Source: Mermis nigrescens (lineage: Eukaryota > Nematoda > Enoplea > Mermithida > Mermithidae). From it: 64,000 nt of DNA. The DNA lies in NCBI GenBank assembly GCA_036768485.1, contig JAVLUZ010000763.1, positions 130,001 to 194,000 on the forward strand. The letters are read 5' to 3'. Shown here one piece after another: positions 1 through 11,861 of this stretch. The first letter of the stretch is position 1. Each line of letters starts with the position of its first letter. Under the pieces are notes generated by a model that saw only the letters and a list, made by a program, of their open reading frames with translations, searched no databases and was not told the DNA's origin. A program made the position numbers and the translations under genes.

Positions 1-1546
1 AGGCAAGCAAAACGAACCACAAATCTCCGCCTCCGCCCTCTGATCTGATCTTGCATATCCCGTTCACGCATCTTAAAAATAAGAAAAGATTAGGCTTCGG
101 CGAATTATAAAATAATTGATTATTTCTTTATACGTACGATTGAATGCTAAATCGATCAAACTGTGAATAATAATTTAATATAAGTGATTTAAATGAACAT
201 AAACGAAATAATTCAATAAACGAAGTTTAGACTAAGATGAGAAACAGGAAGTGTATCTATTTCGAAGATTAGTTGTTTAATTCTGCGTGAAACGAGATTT
301 CTATTCAGAAATCCGAACCAATTGTCTTACAAAACTGAATTGATTTAAATAAACCCCTTCAGTGGCCTTTGTCTAACCAATAAGATATAATTCTGGAGAA
401 TTAAACCTAAACAGAAGCAACTTTAAAAACTACTCTTGAAATGATTGATCAAGAAAGTTATGAATCAGATGCAAAAAACGAAATAAATTTCCGAAGCATC
501 AGAACAGAATAAAACTTAAATGTATAAGTCTTTACAATAGCTTTAATATGTTCAATATGTTTAATATTTTTTTAATATATTTTTTAATTATTTTTAATTT
601 TAATTTTTAATGTGCTACAAATAGAAAATTTGACAAAAATTTTTTTAAAATTTAAAGATTATTCAGAAAAATCGTAATTTCACAAATTCAGTGCTTTAAA
701 ATTGAATTTATGCTTAAATATGGGCAACTAATTTAAAAAATCTTGAGTAGAGCAATTTTACTTAGTAGTCTCTAAAAATCAGAGACTGCTAAGTAAAATT
801 GTTTTTAAGATATTTTAGCATTTATGTCAGTCTTCAGATTATTTTGGCTGAAAAAAGCTCTCTGATTAAACCTCCCTAACATCTGTCACTGGGCCATAAT
901 GACCCCAAAATCTGGTATGAGCGTTAAATAACGTTGAAACCACGTTATTACACAGTTTTAGGTCAATTTAAAGCATTTTTGAAGAAAGTTCTCCATTTTC
1001 ATATATTTTGGCCTTTATTTAACCTCGTTTTCTCGAGAAAATTTCATATTTTTTTCCATTGTAAGGTTGTAGACCACAACGTGGGCGTGGGGTTTTATTT
1101 CCCCCAGGAGTTAACAAATCTCCCGCAGATTACTGTAAACCCCTAGAATTCTATTCTTAATAACGTTTTTGACAATTTCGGGCGATTTCACCCAACCAGA
1201 CCTCCAGAAATATCTTGCTCCCTATGTATGGTCTAGATCGCCCAATCCACCCCCTCTGTGACTCGCAAGTAGAACTTATAAACCCGGATTATAAGTTTTG
1301 ACGCCGTGGTTTTGTGAGAAATGCCTCACATAAAGCATAGTCCAGACATGTTACTGTATATGCTAAGTTAAAAATTTTTTGTACTGATAGAGTGTCGTGT
1401 TTGAGCAACTGTAGTTAGGTGTACAAGTGAAGCCATTCTGTTGAGAAGGCCAACACTGTTTATTTCTACACACATGAAACTTCGGACACTGAGACGTTGC
1501 AGCACACACAATTCCAGCTGCTGGCCTCGCATTCTCATCTCTACAA
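1..1546 (-). CDS. Duplicated terminal exon pair of the Cys-rich gene (truncated by window edge)
   Basis: Exon 1546-1385 (162 nt) is a near copy of exon 3070-2906. It has the same acceptor context and a GTACAA donor at the same codon, and encodes SCRDENA, CAATSQCPKFHVCRNKQC and SNTTLYQ. It is one codon shorter. Exon 71 to below 1 is a copy of the last exon (CVNGICKI, then a Gly-rich run and WFV) and runs off the left edge. Both junctions are again phase 2. No copies of the two upstream exons were seen between 1547 and 2151. This may therefore be an alternative 3' end of the same gene, or a second gene whose other exons have decayed. Confidence 0.6.
749..803. repeat. Short near-perfect hairpin
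   Basis: Arms of about 21 nt (starting CAATTTTACTTAG on the left) pair with the right arm around a 7-nt A-rich loop with one G-T mismatch. The pairing may continue weakly outside the core (ATCTTGAG left, TTAAGAT right). It could be a tiny foldback element or a small-RNA precursor shape; the sequence alone does not decide. Confidence 0.5.
880..1300. repeat. Degenerate C/G-run interspersed repeat
   Basis: This segment has 'cgtgggcgtgggg' and C-run phrases like those at 5535-5990, 14790-14960, 41800-42075 and 62510-62990. It looks like an old, decayed copy of the G-run hAT-like families found further right. Its ends were not defined. Confidence 0.35.
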
Positions 1547-2151
1547 CTGGAAAAAATATGTAATTTTGGTGTGAAAATTTTACCGATTTAAAATGAAATC
1601 AATTGAGATACTTGATAGCTGGTCTGCCGGACAGTAATTATAGATTAAAATAAAATAATTATATTTACTATTCACACAAGTATAAAAAGAATAAAAATAT
1701 CATGAGTATTTCCTATTCGACACGGTATTTAAAATGAATAAAATTATAAAAATGAAAATAATATGATTACAATAATTATTGTACTTGAATAAATAGGAAC
1801 GCAGTTTACAAAGAGAAAAAATATTTGACGTGAAATTATTAAATCTGCGGATATACATAAGTCTCGAGGCTTTTATGTCTATAAGCTCAAACTTTGATTA
1901 ACAATATTCAGAAAAGGTTCATAGGTTTACGTCACTGAAAAAGTAAAACCAAGTGGAGGATGACATATATAAATAAATTTGATACGTCTAATGATAATAA
2001 TATTATAATAATAGGATGTAATGTTAAGATATTAATTTGAAACTTTCAAAATTGAAAGACGTAGGAGGTTGACAAGGGTAAATACGTTTTCTTTTGATCG
2101 TCCAATAAACATCACTCAAATAACTTTTGGCGTAATTTCAAGTAGATACAG

Positions 2152-3729
2152 CTAAAATTCAAAACGCCTCATGTGCAATGCAATAATCATGCTAAAAACG
2201 AACCATGAAATCCCACTTCCGCTGTTTGATCCGATCTTGCATATGCCATTTACGCATCTGAAAATAAAAAACATGAATAATTATTAATTGATAAATACGA
2301 GAAATTTCAATCAAATGAGTTATAAATAATATATTACTAACAAATGGGACGCTTCGCTGCTCTACTTGCTTGATAGTTTTGCAAACATAACAGAAAGCCG
2401 AACTTATCAATATACTAATAATAAAATGAGCAATAAAAATTCATAAATAAGTCTCTTGGATTATTATATCATAAATAATAATTTTTTTAATTTTTCTGTC
2501 GACTTGCTAACTATACTCGTACGTCAAGCATTGGTTGCACAAATTTGAAATAAAGTATAAATGTCGTTGTAAGGCGTAAATTAAACCCGTCTTCTAGCTT
2601 TTCACAGTACAGTTCTTATGAGAACTATAAATATTGAACTTAAATTCAGACGCTCGAAAATTTGTGAAGCAACGCTCAACCAGTAACATCTATTTTGAAA
2701 GATTAATCGTAATCATACATATTTCTGAAAACAAATCTTAAAACGTTGAAAATGATTTTAATCGCATTTTCGCAAATAAATTGATCAACATTTGTAGATG
2801 TACAAATGAATTGGACATTTTTTGATTCGAACTTTTACAAAGGATATTTTTTTGCTATACCATTCCCTAATGTCAAGTTTCAACGTGGACAAAACTTTTT
2901 CGTACTGGTAAAGTGTCGTGTTCGAGCAACTTAAGCTAGGTTCGCACGTGATGCCGTTTTGCTGTTGCGAAGGCCAACACTGTTTGTTCCTGCACATATG
3001 ATACTGCGGACATTGGGATGTCGCAGCACATACAATTCCAGCTAATGGCTTTGCATTTTCATCTCTACAACTGAAAAAGAGAAAACTTTTACGTAAAAAC
3101 ATAATATCGAACAGAAATCAAATTAAATATAAATTTAACAAGAAATTAAATGCTAGGCGATTTTCTATGAACAAATAATTCAAAAGGTATAATAACTTAA
3201 TTAAATATTGATTTAATAATTATTGTAATAACTATAATTGCTATAAAGGACTGGAGCTATTGCGCTTGCCCGGTATTCGATAGTAAATCTATTAATATAC
3301 AATTCGAACTATGATTAACGCTTATTTATTTTTCTTTAAATTTTGGTCCGATTTTATTTGACTTTAGATTAGATTTCGTTATTTATTTACTTCATTATCA
3401 GATTTTTAATTATATTACACGCTCTAACTTGTAGTTCATACTTTACCAGTTGCTGCTTGTCGAATCGCGAACAGTACACATTCTATTTCTGCACCTAGGA
3501 ATAAAAAAACATTTTTAAGATGAAATTAAATAAGCCTGGGTTCATATAAACTTACTCATATATGTCAGGTTTAACGCAAGCTGCCGGATTGCAGGTCGTA
3601 TTCGGCTGCGGATTTGGCCAGCATTGCCCATCAGAGCCGCATTGATAACCCAATTTACAGCCGCGGTTATAGGCAAATATAGAATCCACACATCTTCCCA
3701 TTGGTATTGGATCCGGAACCCAAATCCAG
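2152..3729 (-). CDS. Cysteine-rich repeat protein, 3' four exons (5' end not found)
   Basis: Four exons join in one frame on the minus strand: 3729-3556, 3494-3447, 3070-2906 and 2257-2152 (stop 2154-2152). Every junction is phase 2 with GT-AG borders; the donors read GTAAGT, GTAAAG and GTACGA. The protein has two related Cys units. The first carries YQCGSDGQCWPNPQPNTTC and then CRNRMC, encoded across a 48-nt micro-exon. The second carries CAATSQCPQYHMCRNKQCWP and then CVNGICK. The spacing C-x5-C-x(3-4)-CWP followed by N-x-T-C resembles small disulphide modules such as EB-type repeats, but no family is confidently recognised. A short hydrophobic stretch (WFVFSMIIA) lies near the C-terminus, so an extracellular or membrane-anchored product is inferred. 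The first exon with a start Met or signal peptide should lie above 3729 and was not identified. The exon chain is clear; the function is unknown. Confidence 0.7.
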
Positions 3730-3759
3730 CTGCATGTGCATAGTAGAGGTGAATAATCA

Positions 3760-6560
3760 ACGTATTACACTAAGTTTGACTGAGATTTTCAAATTTGATT
3801 CTCGACAAAAACAACTTTTGCTGCACCTAAAAATCTGCCCCAGAATAATCAATACGGCTTTTGCAAGCAGCTAAAATTTCCCGAAAAACAAGTTATCCAT
3901 GATTTCTAAAATCAAGTTATCCATGGTTTCTGGAGACAGAAATTGATCCAAAATATAGTATTTTAGCTACATCATAAACCACAACTTTTTCTAGAACTAA
4001 TTCATTCTACTGCGAGTAATAGAACTTTATATCAATATCAGTTTGGTGCAGGATTCGTTTATTTTAGCCAACCATGTCAAAGCTCAGACACGAACTTTCA
4101 ATGTGAAGTGAAAGTTTCCTTCAAAACTGCTTTATGTTGACCATAGACTGTAATGTAGTTTTAACGCTATTTTAGCGCTAATACCAGTGTTTTCAGTCAT
4201 TTTGGTCTGCCAAAAAAGTAGTTTTCGCGCCCCCGCTCAGACCATTGATTCCCCTACAATTAGGTCATTCTATGCATCTTTGGTCGGGCTCATGCTAAAA
4301 GAATACAGTAAAAGTGAAATCTTCGAAAATAGTTCATTCAAAAACGATCAGCATTACAATGATCTGAAACCTTTTTAAAATCCAATTAGACTGTAAAACT
4401 AATACGAATAGTCCAATTAGACTGTAAAAATAATACAAATATTTCATCTTCAGCCTCGAACTTCATCATACTTGCTTCAATGTAAGATTGATTTGGAATT
4501 AAAATTTTTCCAATTTCAAATTTCATAATTAGAATTTTCAAAAATCTGGAAATTTCTAACAAATTCTGCATTTTGAAGTTTAGAAGCAACGAAGAATTTT
4601 TTAGATTTCTGTTAACACATTTGGACGCAATGAAGCTTTCTTACCCTCTTGGATTAATGGGTGACGCAGCAGTGGACACCGTGATAAGAAGACCTAAACA
4701 AAAGTTTCATCGACGTGATGGGCGATTGAGAAATCATAGTGCTTCCGATAATAATTCAATGATTTAATGCTACTGAACAGCTTAGATATGCATTTTTCGA
4801 AAAAGGGAAGCCAACCGTATATGTGACTTACGTATGTGCTAAGTGTTAACCTAGAACAAAGTCTTAACTTTCATACTAATTATAGAAAAAATCCGAACAT
4901 TTATGTTTCACGGCATTATCTTTGCATCGTTTGTACGAAAAATGAAATTCAGCGGTAGCTAATAAGGGTCTCATCAAAATTTTTTTTCATAGAAAATGAA
5001 GGTATTTTGAGCATTATCTGCACATGCCCTTATGAAAGCAAGAATTTTTTAAATTTAAATGTTTATTATGGAAATGTAATTGCATTTCAGTGATTAATGT
5101 CAATCTTACTAAAAATAGCAGCGTCAAGCATCCTGTCCATAAAAATGAAAAATCTTGAGTTGCGTTACAATTAAGTAGAAATTTTCGATTTTGAAAGTTG
5201 CGTCGCGGTTCTTCCTATTGATACAAGCGAGATGAAAGTTGATCCGGATGTCATAATATTATCACACTTGTATAAGTGATTTTAGCTTTAGGCTATTGCG
5301 ATTGCAAACACATGAAACCTGATTATTCTTATCAGAATATAAAATGATTAAAAACCGGCATGTACGTCAAAGGGTACACGCAACAAGTTACGTACCTATG
5401 TTAAAACACGCTCATCTTACATATCATGGCTCAGAAGAAATTATGTACGGCGGAGTGAAAAAGGATAACAACATTTTGAGTTTACAATAACTATTTAGAA
5501 GTGTCTGATCGGATATTCCCCTTTCAAGAATTGATAAGCACGCATGGAGCGTGGGGTTAAGAGGTTTAGATCACTGGTGGCCGTGGGGTGGGTTGTAGTG
5601 TGGGGTTTAGACCCCTATCCGAGAATCCAGCAAACCCCAGACTTCCAAAATTGAATTTTTTGGCTTGCTTTTTAGGGATATTTCCAGGTTTACGCTATTT
5701 AGCCAGCCTTCGCTTCCCTCTCCCGAGAAACCGGCAGACGGAGATCATCCGCTCCCCCTTGAGAACCCGGCTGACCCCCCTCCCCTTAAAAAACGATAGA
5801 CCCCCAGAATTTAATTTTCGACCTTTTCTTGCGAATTTTAAAAGTTTTGCCCCATCCATATCCCTGAGAATGTGGTCGTTGCCCATGTATGGTTATTAAG
5901 CCCTGAAAGAATCCGGCCGACTTCTCCAAAAATCGACGGAATCCAGAATTCAGTTTTCGGCATAGTTTTTTGCGATTTATGCCAGTCTTACACAACACTA
6001 ACTTCCTTGATAAGTTATAATGCGAAGCTATCGCTTTTCACTCCTCTTCAGTCTCCATGTGTGGCAACTGATTCACTATCAATATTAGTCAATGAATTAT
6101 CAATTAGTACGATTGATATAATTTTTCAATCTCCTGAGGAAGACATAAATGAAATTATTGACTAAAATTTTCTGAGTAAGTTTGGCACCATTATCTGTAT
6201 AAAAATATGTTTTTCTAAGTCTGATAAGAACATATTTCTCTACGTCTGGTGGATCTCGTCAAAGAAAATAAATGAATATTCAAATTAGTCGCTAGATAAA
6301 GAAAGAGTTTTAAGAAGAAATGTTGGGTGATGTTGCATTTCTTGTACATGTAGGTACTACCTACCTACTTATCTTCTACTCACTGCTACGTAAAAAACTA
6401 TAGGATGGGCATATAGTCATAGCAACAGCCGATGCATCCTGCTAGACTTAGCTGAGTGCTACTTCCTCGAGTAGGCGTGGCTTACAGCTCGTTAAAAGCT
6501 TTTAGCTATGTCTACTTCAATGTTCACTCGAGCCGGCGTATCCCCTTTCTTGATGCAGTT
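3760..6560. other. Mostly unassigned AT-rich intergenic DNA
   Basis: No convincing gene was recognised. A stretch at about 4600-4767 (+) is open and codon-like (…LDAMKLSYPLGLMGD…, stop at 4767) and could be a terminal exon, but no partner exon or family match supports it. Around 5535-5990 a degenerate G/C-run repeat is present. The remainder shows nothing distinctive. Confidence 0.3.
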
Positions 6561-6566
6561 GACTTA

Positions 6567-7667
6567 ATGAGTTTCAACTTTCCATTGACAGATTCAGATC
6601 TTCCTCTGGCCGCTATTTTGACTGTAGCAATCTTAATCTATCTATTTATCATTCTGGTGCTCGTCTACGTCCGACACGTACTTATAGTGAGTTTTCGCAT
6701 ACTTGTGCGGAGCTAGCTGAAAATGATAAGTTAGAGTCGCTTTTGAGTCGTGCCCGAAAAATATAAAAAAGTCTTGGCTCTATATTTTTGTTCAGCTTCG
6801 GGGCGTACTAAAGCGCACTGATTATACAGCACAAGGTGAAAATGAGCATAGACAAGCGGCAACAGCAGCAGAAATTGAGCTGGTGCGAAGCTTGTTGCTA
6901 TGAGCTGCCAGAGCAATGTGCTTGTCAGGCCGTCGATTTTCGCGGTGCATTCGCTTGCTGTTGTCCTTCAAAACCCATTGATTTGCAATCACTCATCCTC
7001 TGCCCTTGTCTCAGGCCCGATCAGCCATTCCAGGTAGGTCTATTTTATAATTTATTTACTGTGACTCATGTAATTTTTTATTTGATTTATTTGTTTTTAG
7101 TCATTTACTTCCATCGCATAATGTTTCGAGAATTTAATATCATGGTAAGGAAAAATTAGGTCGATAACGTATTCATAGAGTATATCACTATCACCGTAGC
7201 CTGATCGAGCAAATTTATTAATGATATAATAAAATACAATCTCGAAACAGCGAAGCTGGAAAAGAGATTAGATAAAGGGGATAGAATTCAAAATCGACGA
7301 AGACAACACCAAAAAATAGGAAAAATCACAACGTTTTAATGACTGCTCGAAACCAGCTAAGGGAAAGAGTTACAATTTTGTGCAATTTTGAGGTTTACAT
7401 CACTTTTTCAAGGTCAAGCGATGGAGTTAAAAATTTTGAAAGTTGCCTTCATGCATCCATTATCTACCGTGCCGGAACCAAGGCTTAATTTTTCAGCGAC
7501 TTGCACGTAAATACCGTAAAATTAATCTTCGATTTAATATCTAAGTTATAAATTTTCGATAATCTTTGGTTTCCTTTGACAATTTACTTGCCTTTTTTTG
7601 CTTTTAGCCGTGCAACTTCCTCAACTGCGTATGCTGCGAAATAAATGTATCTAACCCAAATATGTAA
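6567..7667 (+). CDS. Putative small single-pass membrane protein with Cys-rich tail (3 exons)
   Basis: Three exons join in phase 0: 6567-6686, 6830-7033 and 7608-7667 (stop TAA 7665-7667), giving about 127 residues. Donors are GTGAGT and GTAGGT; acceptors are TTATACAG and a pyrimidine-rich TTTTAG. Exon 1 encodes a short acidic start and one strongly hydrophobic helix (AAILTVAILIYLFIILVLVY, about residues 15-34). Basic residues follow (VRH…HKVK…DKR), which suggests the rest is cytosolic. Exons 2 and 3 encode about 14 Cys in pairs and triplets (CEACCYEL, CACQ, ACCCPS, CPCL, CNFLNCVCCEI). The tail could bind metal or be palmitoylated, but this is inference. The family is not recognised. In-phase splicing, consensus splice sites and a plausible topology support a real gene. 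Exon 1 is the least certain: translation could instead begin at Met 6842, giving an 83-residue soluble Cys-rich protein. A TATA-like run (6780-6787) would suit that shorter form. Confidence 0.6.
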
Positions 7668-8457
7668 TTTTTCGTGTTCACAGTTGATTTATTCTGTATG
7701 TGATTTCATCTGCTTATACAAGATTTGTCATAATGTTCTGCGTGAAAATTCACTGAATAGGTACTTACTTGTTGGTAGGTACCAATGCCATTCTTAAAAA
7801 ACGTTGTTTATATCCGGAGATTTCATACTAGGTGAAAAAATAGAATATACTTTCATATTGAACAATAAGACATGTAAGATATGTAGGTCAATATAGTATG
7901 TCGGTAAAACCGAGTTCCTTATTACTGTAGGAGCAGGTCTCTTCCTTGCTAGACCAGCCATCTATAAAAAAGTCGCTCAAGCGCTTTGTCGAGCAAGGAG
8001 AAATTCAAGTGCTACAGTAACAAGAAAATTAATTCCCGAGCGAATTCATGCAGTAGTTACCGTTGAACTTCTTCGAAAAAGCTCTCGAATCGAATAAATG
8101 AAGCATGCTACATAGGGAATCATACATTATATGTACAGGGTGTTTCGAAATGATCTGGGCCCGGTTTTAACCCTCCTGTTACCAAGGGGTCACGCACGCA
8201 CCCTAGACTTATCAAGGTCTAGATCGAAAATCTAGTCATTGGGGAGATACTAAAATGAATAAAAATACGTATTTCTGGTAGCCAAGAGCATGAGAATTTC
8301 AAAAATGTCATTAAGTTTGCACAACACAGTGTTTAGCATCCTGTGCGAACTGCCAGAATGCCTCTCGCTTGTCTTCGGATCTCCTTTCCTTTTTATATTC
8401 GTCATTTATGAGCCGCCAGAACCCATGCTCTGTGCATCTCGATTCGTGTATATATAT
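7668..8457. other. Intergenic DNA downstream of the Cys-rich membrane gene
   Basis: No gene was recognised. A phrase at about 8135 (acagggtgtttcgaaat) resembles ends commonly seen in insect inverted-repeat transposons, but no partner end was located. No clear AATAAA directly follows the stop codon of the preceding gene. Confidence 0.25.
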
Positions 8458-9287
8458 ACTAGCAAAGAAAAATGCTCCGATGGAACAAAAAAGGGGAATA
8501 TACTTGGGATTGTAAATTATCGAGGATGTAAAAGGAGGGGACTAGGAATCTCCCTATGTTATATGCCAAAAATCGCAAAATATGTTAAAAATCAGACTTT
8601 CTCTAAACAATGCAAAAAATCGAAGTATATTCTGCGGTCTCTGAAAAAACGTATTATTTTAAAATAATTTTCTCTGATTGACATAATATCTTAAAAGCAT
8701 ATTATGTAATGCAACTTTTTGCAGACTTCATTCAACTTTGAGTTGCTTAATAATGTGACTGAAAGTGAAATGCTGTTAACAAATCATAATTAAGTTGTTC
8801 GTATTTCATTATTACTAAGCATGTCACTTAGCAGATACAGCCATTCTAAGTGTCAAAGTGCAAGCAATATTCAAATTACCAAAAAAATTGATTGAAAAAA
8901 GCAGCGAATTAGCAATGCAGTAGCTAAGCGAATTGAATGAAATAGTACATATCGATGCATTCAAGACAATCGATGATATTGTTGGTTCAAAGCAGTAGGA
9001 AACACGGAAGCTGACGTGCAACAGACCTTATGTAGATACTCTTTTACACATGTCTACAACAATTGTTTACTAAACTTTTACATTTTTCAAAGGCCGCAGA
9101 ATATACTTCGATTTTTTGCATTGTTTAGAGAAAGTCTGATTTTTAACATATTTTGCGATTTTTGGCATATAACATAGGGAGATTCCTAGTCCCCTCCTTT
9201 TACATCCTCGATAATTCACAATCCCAAGTATATTCCCCTTTTTTGTTCCATCGGAGCATTTTTCTTTGCTAGTACCCTACTTTTAAT
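8458..9287. repeat. Foldback module with CTAGCAAAG ends
   Basis: The left arm (8458-8650) reads CTAGCAAAGAAAAATGCTCC onward. The right arm (9085-9287) is its reverse complement and ends at TTTGCTAG. TA lies on both sides, as expected of a TA-duplicating inverted-repeat element. The same module, arms and core, recurs inverted at 59207-60030. Single or decayed arms occur at 49378-49640, 50400-50672, 50790-50875, 51285-51470 and 62285-62465. Confidence 0.75.
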
Positions 9288-9483
9288 TAGCAAGATTTGG
9301 AAATACAATACTAGATTCCATTTACTGTGCGGTTCTTCTAATAATTGAATGGTTTAAACTTTACAAAGCTACTAGTTGTAGAAGAAACAAACATTCTGAT
9401 TAGTAATTCTTATGTTACGTAGAACATCCTGTAAAGAAATATGCTTCCAAAACTTTCTAGAGCTAAACTTAATTTACATTTTA

Positions 9484-11640
9484 AACTTTACACAAGAGTG
9501 TAAAGAATTTTAGTGGGATTAATAATTTCGATATTGCTCTGATATAACGATCAGCATTTATTAAGAAATGAAACCTCTATAATGTTCTAAGAACAAATTA
9601 ACATTAGGTGTTAATCACTTTACACTACTCTTCATGCGCCCCTAGCAGACGTATCACATCTGTTTCCATATATATTTTACGACTTTAGGGAAAAAATAAG
9701 TTACCGTGAGGCTCTAGAATGAAGCTTATTATATAGTGTAAACTTTACACTAGCAACGAGTGTAAAGAAGATTTTAGTCGGATTTGTAAATTCGATATTA
9801 CTCGGATATTACGATCAACATTCATGAAAAAATTATGTCTCCATAACGATTTAATGACAAATAGACACAGATGTAAACCACTTTACATCACTGTTGAGTG
9901 TAAACAAACGCGCCCAGCTGACGTCCCTTATTTGATTCCATGTAAATTTTCAGATTTCGGCAAAAAATTTAGGTTTTTGCAAAGCTCTAGAACGAAGATT
10001 AACCACTTTACATCACTGTTGAGTGTAAACAAACGCGCCCAGCTGACGTCCCTTATTTGATTCCATGTAAATTTTCAGATTTCGGCAAAAAATTCAGGTT
10101 TTCGCAAAGCTCTAGAACGAAGATTAATTAGCAGTGTAAACTTTACACAACCGCCTAGTGTAAAGAGGACTTTATTCCGATTTGTAAATCTGATATTACT
10201 CGGATATTATTATCAACATTTATGAAAAAATTGCATGTCTACAATGGTCTGAGGACAAATAAACAATGAGTGTAAACTACTTTACATCACTGTTGGATGT
10301 AAACAAACGCGCCTACGTGACGTCTCACATTTGATTCTTTGAAAATTTCTAGACTCCAGGAAAAAATTAGGTTTCTGGAATGCTCAAAAACGAAGATAAA
10401 TACATTTGTAGTGTAAACTTCATGTAAACACCTAGTGTAAAGAAGATTTTGGTCAGATTCGTAATTTTGATATTGTTCCGATATTACGATTAATATTTAT
10501 GAAAAAATTAAGTCTCCATAATGTTCTATGGGCAAACTAACAATAGGTGTAAACCACTGTACAACACTGTAGAGTGTAAACATACGCGCCAGACTGGCAT
10601 ATCAAATTTGGTTCCTGGTCCATTTCTAGACTTGATAATCGTGTCCCTGACTCATAACCGGAGAAGCAGGCAGAAAAAACAAGACAAAAACGCATTTTAA
10701 ACACCAAATTTTTGACTTTACACTCGCTAAATATTAATGTATACACAATTTGCTTTGACATGCACCCGATATAAAGCACTTTATTTTTATTCTATTGGAC
10801 TTATCCCGACTTCTGGACGGAGAAAGTGGCGAACAAAAAAGCAACAAAAACGTATTTTCCATCATTTAGAACACTGTAAACTTTAAAATTCCGTACCGAA
10901 CTCCCCATTGAGTTTAAAGAAATTCGGTTTGGTACAATTTGTAGCTTTTAAATCGTAGTACATTCCTGTGTGCCAAAATTCTCTTGCAAAAATTATTTGG
11001 TATGATTTATTAATCAAAATTCGGAAAAAAACGTGTTTTTTCGCCCATTTTTTACCTCTGATTTCGAACTTTACACCCCCATAAATAACTCAATATTGCG
11101 TTTTTTTAAATGCGGTTTGCTGCGATGTGTAGCCCCTGAGAGGCACTTTATTACTGCTGTATTCAATTCACCCTGACTCATGAGCGGGAAAATTTGGCAG
11201 AGAAATCTTAGTTAAAATCCGTTTTTTACACCATCCACTAGAGTGTAAACTTTAAACCCCAGGATCTAACTCACCATAGAGCATATAAGACTTTGCTTAT
11301 ATGCAGAATGTAACCCTTGATCCGCTCTACATTTCTGTCAGAAAACATTTTAAAAAACTAATAACCGGAGTTAGTATCGGACATAAGCAGGTTGAAAACT
11401 CGACCAAAAAGTGCTTTTTCACCCCCAGATTTTCGCACTCTTTACACTGCCATTCGATAACTAATGCGAATTTCAAAAAACAAAAAAAGTGCCATCTGTA
11501 GAATTCATCCCTCTATTATCCTATGCTGTTCAATTCTTCAAGTCATCAATACTCAGTTGTCCACATGCCGCAGTAAAAAGGTCCCAAAATTTGTCCTATG
11601 TTATAACGTTACACAAAAACTTTACACCTTCTTTACACAG
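9484..11640. repeat. Array of ~260-275-bp units with GTGTAAA/TTTACAC boxes
   Basis: Palindromic GTGTAAACTTTACAC-like boxes recur near 9484, 9741, 10133 and 10408. The wide gap is explained by an internal duplication. Between boxes the text repeats in diverged form ('gattttagtcggatt…', 'gatattac…gatcaacatt…atgaaaaaatta', 'gctctagaacgaagatta'). Past about 10.7 kb the units diverge further but keep TTTACAC motifs. Confidence 0.65.
9876..10125. repeat. Exact-period 125-bp tandem duplication
   Basis: Two adjacent 125-bp copies (9876-10000 and 10001-10125) are nearly identical. Each begins AACCACTTTACATCACTG and ends AACGAAGATT. This is a recent local duplication inside the GTGTAAA array. Confidence 0.9.
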
Positions 11641-11808
11641 TCAGTTTTGAGTTTCAAGAAAAACAAAAAACACGGGCAGCGAATTTTTTTATTATCTTTC
11701 TTTTAAAAAAACCGCACCTTCCAGAAGTGTCCCGTTATAGCTGTAGGGGGGTGCACAGGTGTTAGGGGTGCCTAAGTATATTATAGGTACGCGCTAACGC
11801 GCTACCTA

Positions 11809-11810
<2 letters not shown>

Positions 11811-11857
<47 letters not shown>
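11811..11857. repeat. (AT)n microsatellite
   Basis: An uninterrupted AT dinucleotide run of about 47 bp directly abuts the terminal hairpin of the large element. Confidence 0.95.

Positions 11858-11859
<2 letters not shown>

Positions 11860-11861
<2 letters not shown>

Larger units (their letters stand above)
8458..11808 (+). mobile_element. Large non-coding GTGTAAA-box element, copy 1
   Basis: The order is as follows. First comes a foldback module (8458-9287) whose roughly 190-bp inverted arms begin CTAGCAAAG and are flanked by TA. Next is an array (about 9480-11640) of diverged 260-275-bp units, each holding paired GTGTAAA and TTTACAC boxes. A GC-rich terminal hairpin (TAGGTACGCGC…GCGCTACCTA, about 11783-11808) abuts an AT microsatellite. 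No coding potential was recognised. Copies with the same order lie at 49.4-55.3 (+), 56.9-60.0 (-) and 60.2-62.5 kb (-). The superfamily is unclear: the 3' hairpin and AT-rich insertion site recall Helitrons, but no proper 5' TC or spaced CTRR end was established. Confidence 0.65.

Noticed and set aside
2330..2400. Possible extra exon between the last two Cys-rich exons
   Set aside because: An open frame and a GTTAGT donor exist, but direct joining of 2906 to 2257 already gives a perfect phase-2 junction, and no acceptor gives a sensible Cys-containing exon.
10537..10779. 80-codon frame conserved at 57944-58186
   Set aside because: It is conserved only because the whole element is duplicated in inverted orientation. 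No domain, and neighbouring non-coding text is equally conserved.
9484..11640. CRISPR-like regular spacing of GTGTAAA boxes
   Set aside because: The units are 260-275 bp, diverged and in eukaryotic DNA. The spacers are themselves repeats, so this is not a CRISPR array.
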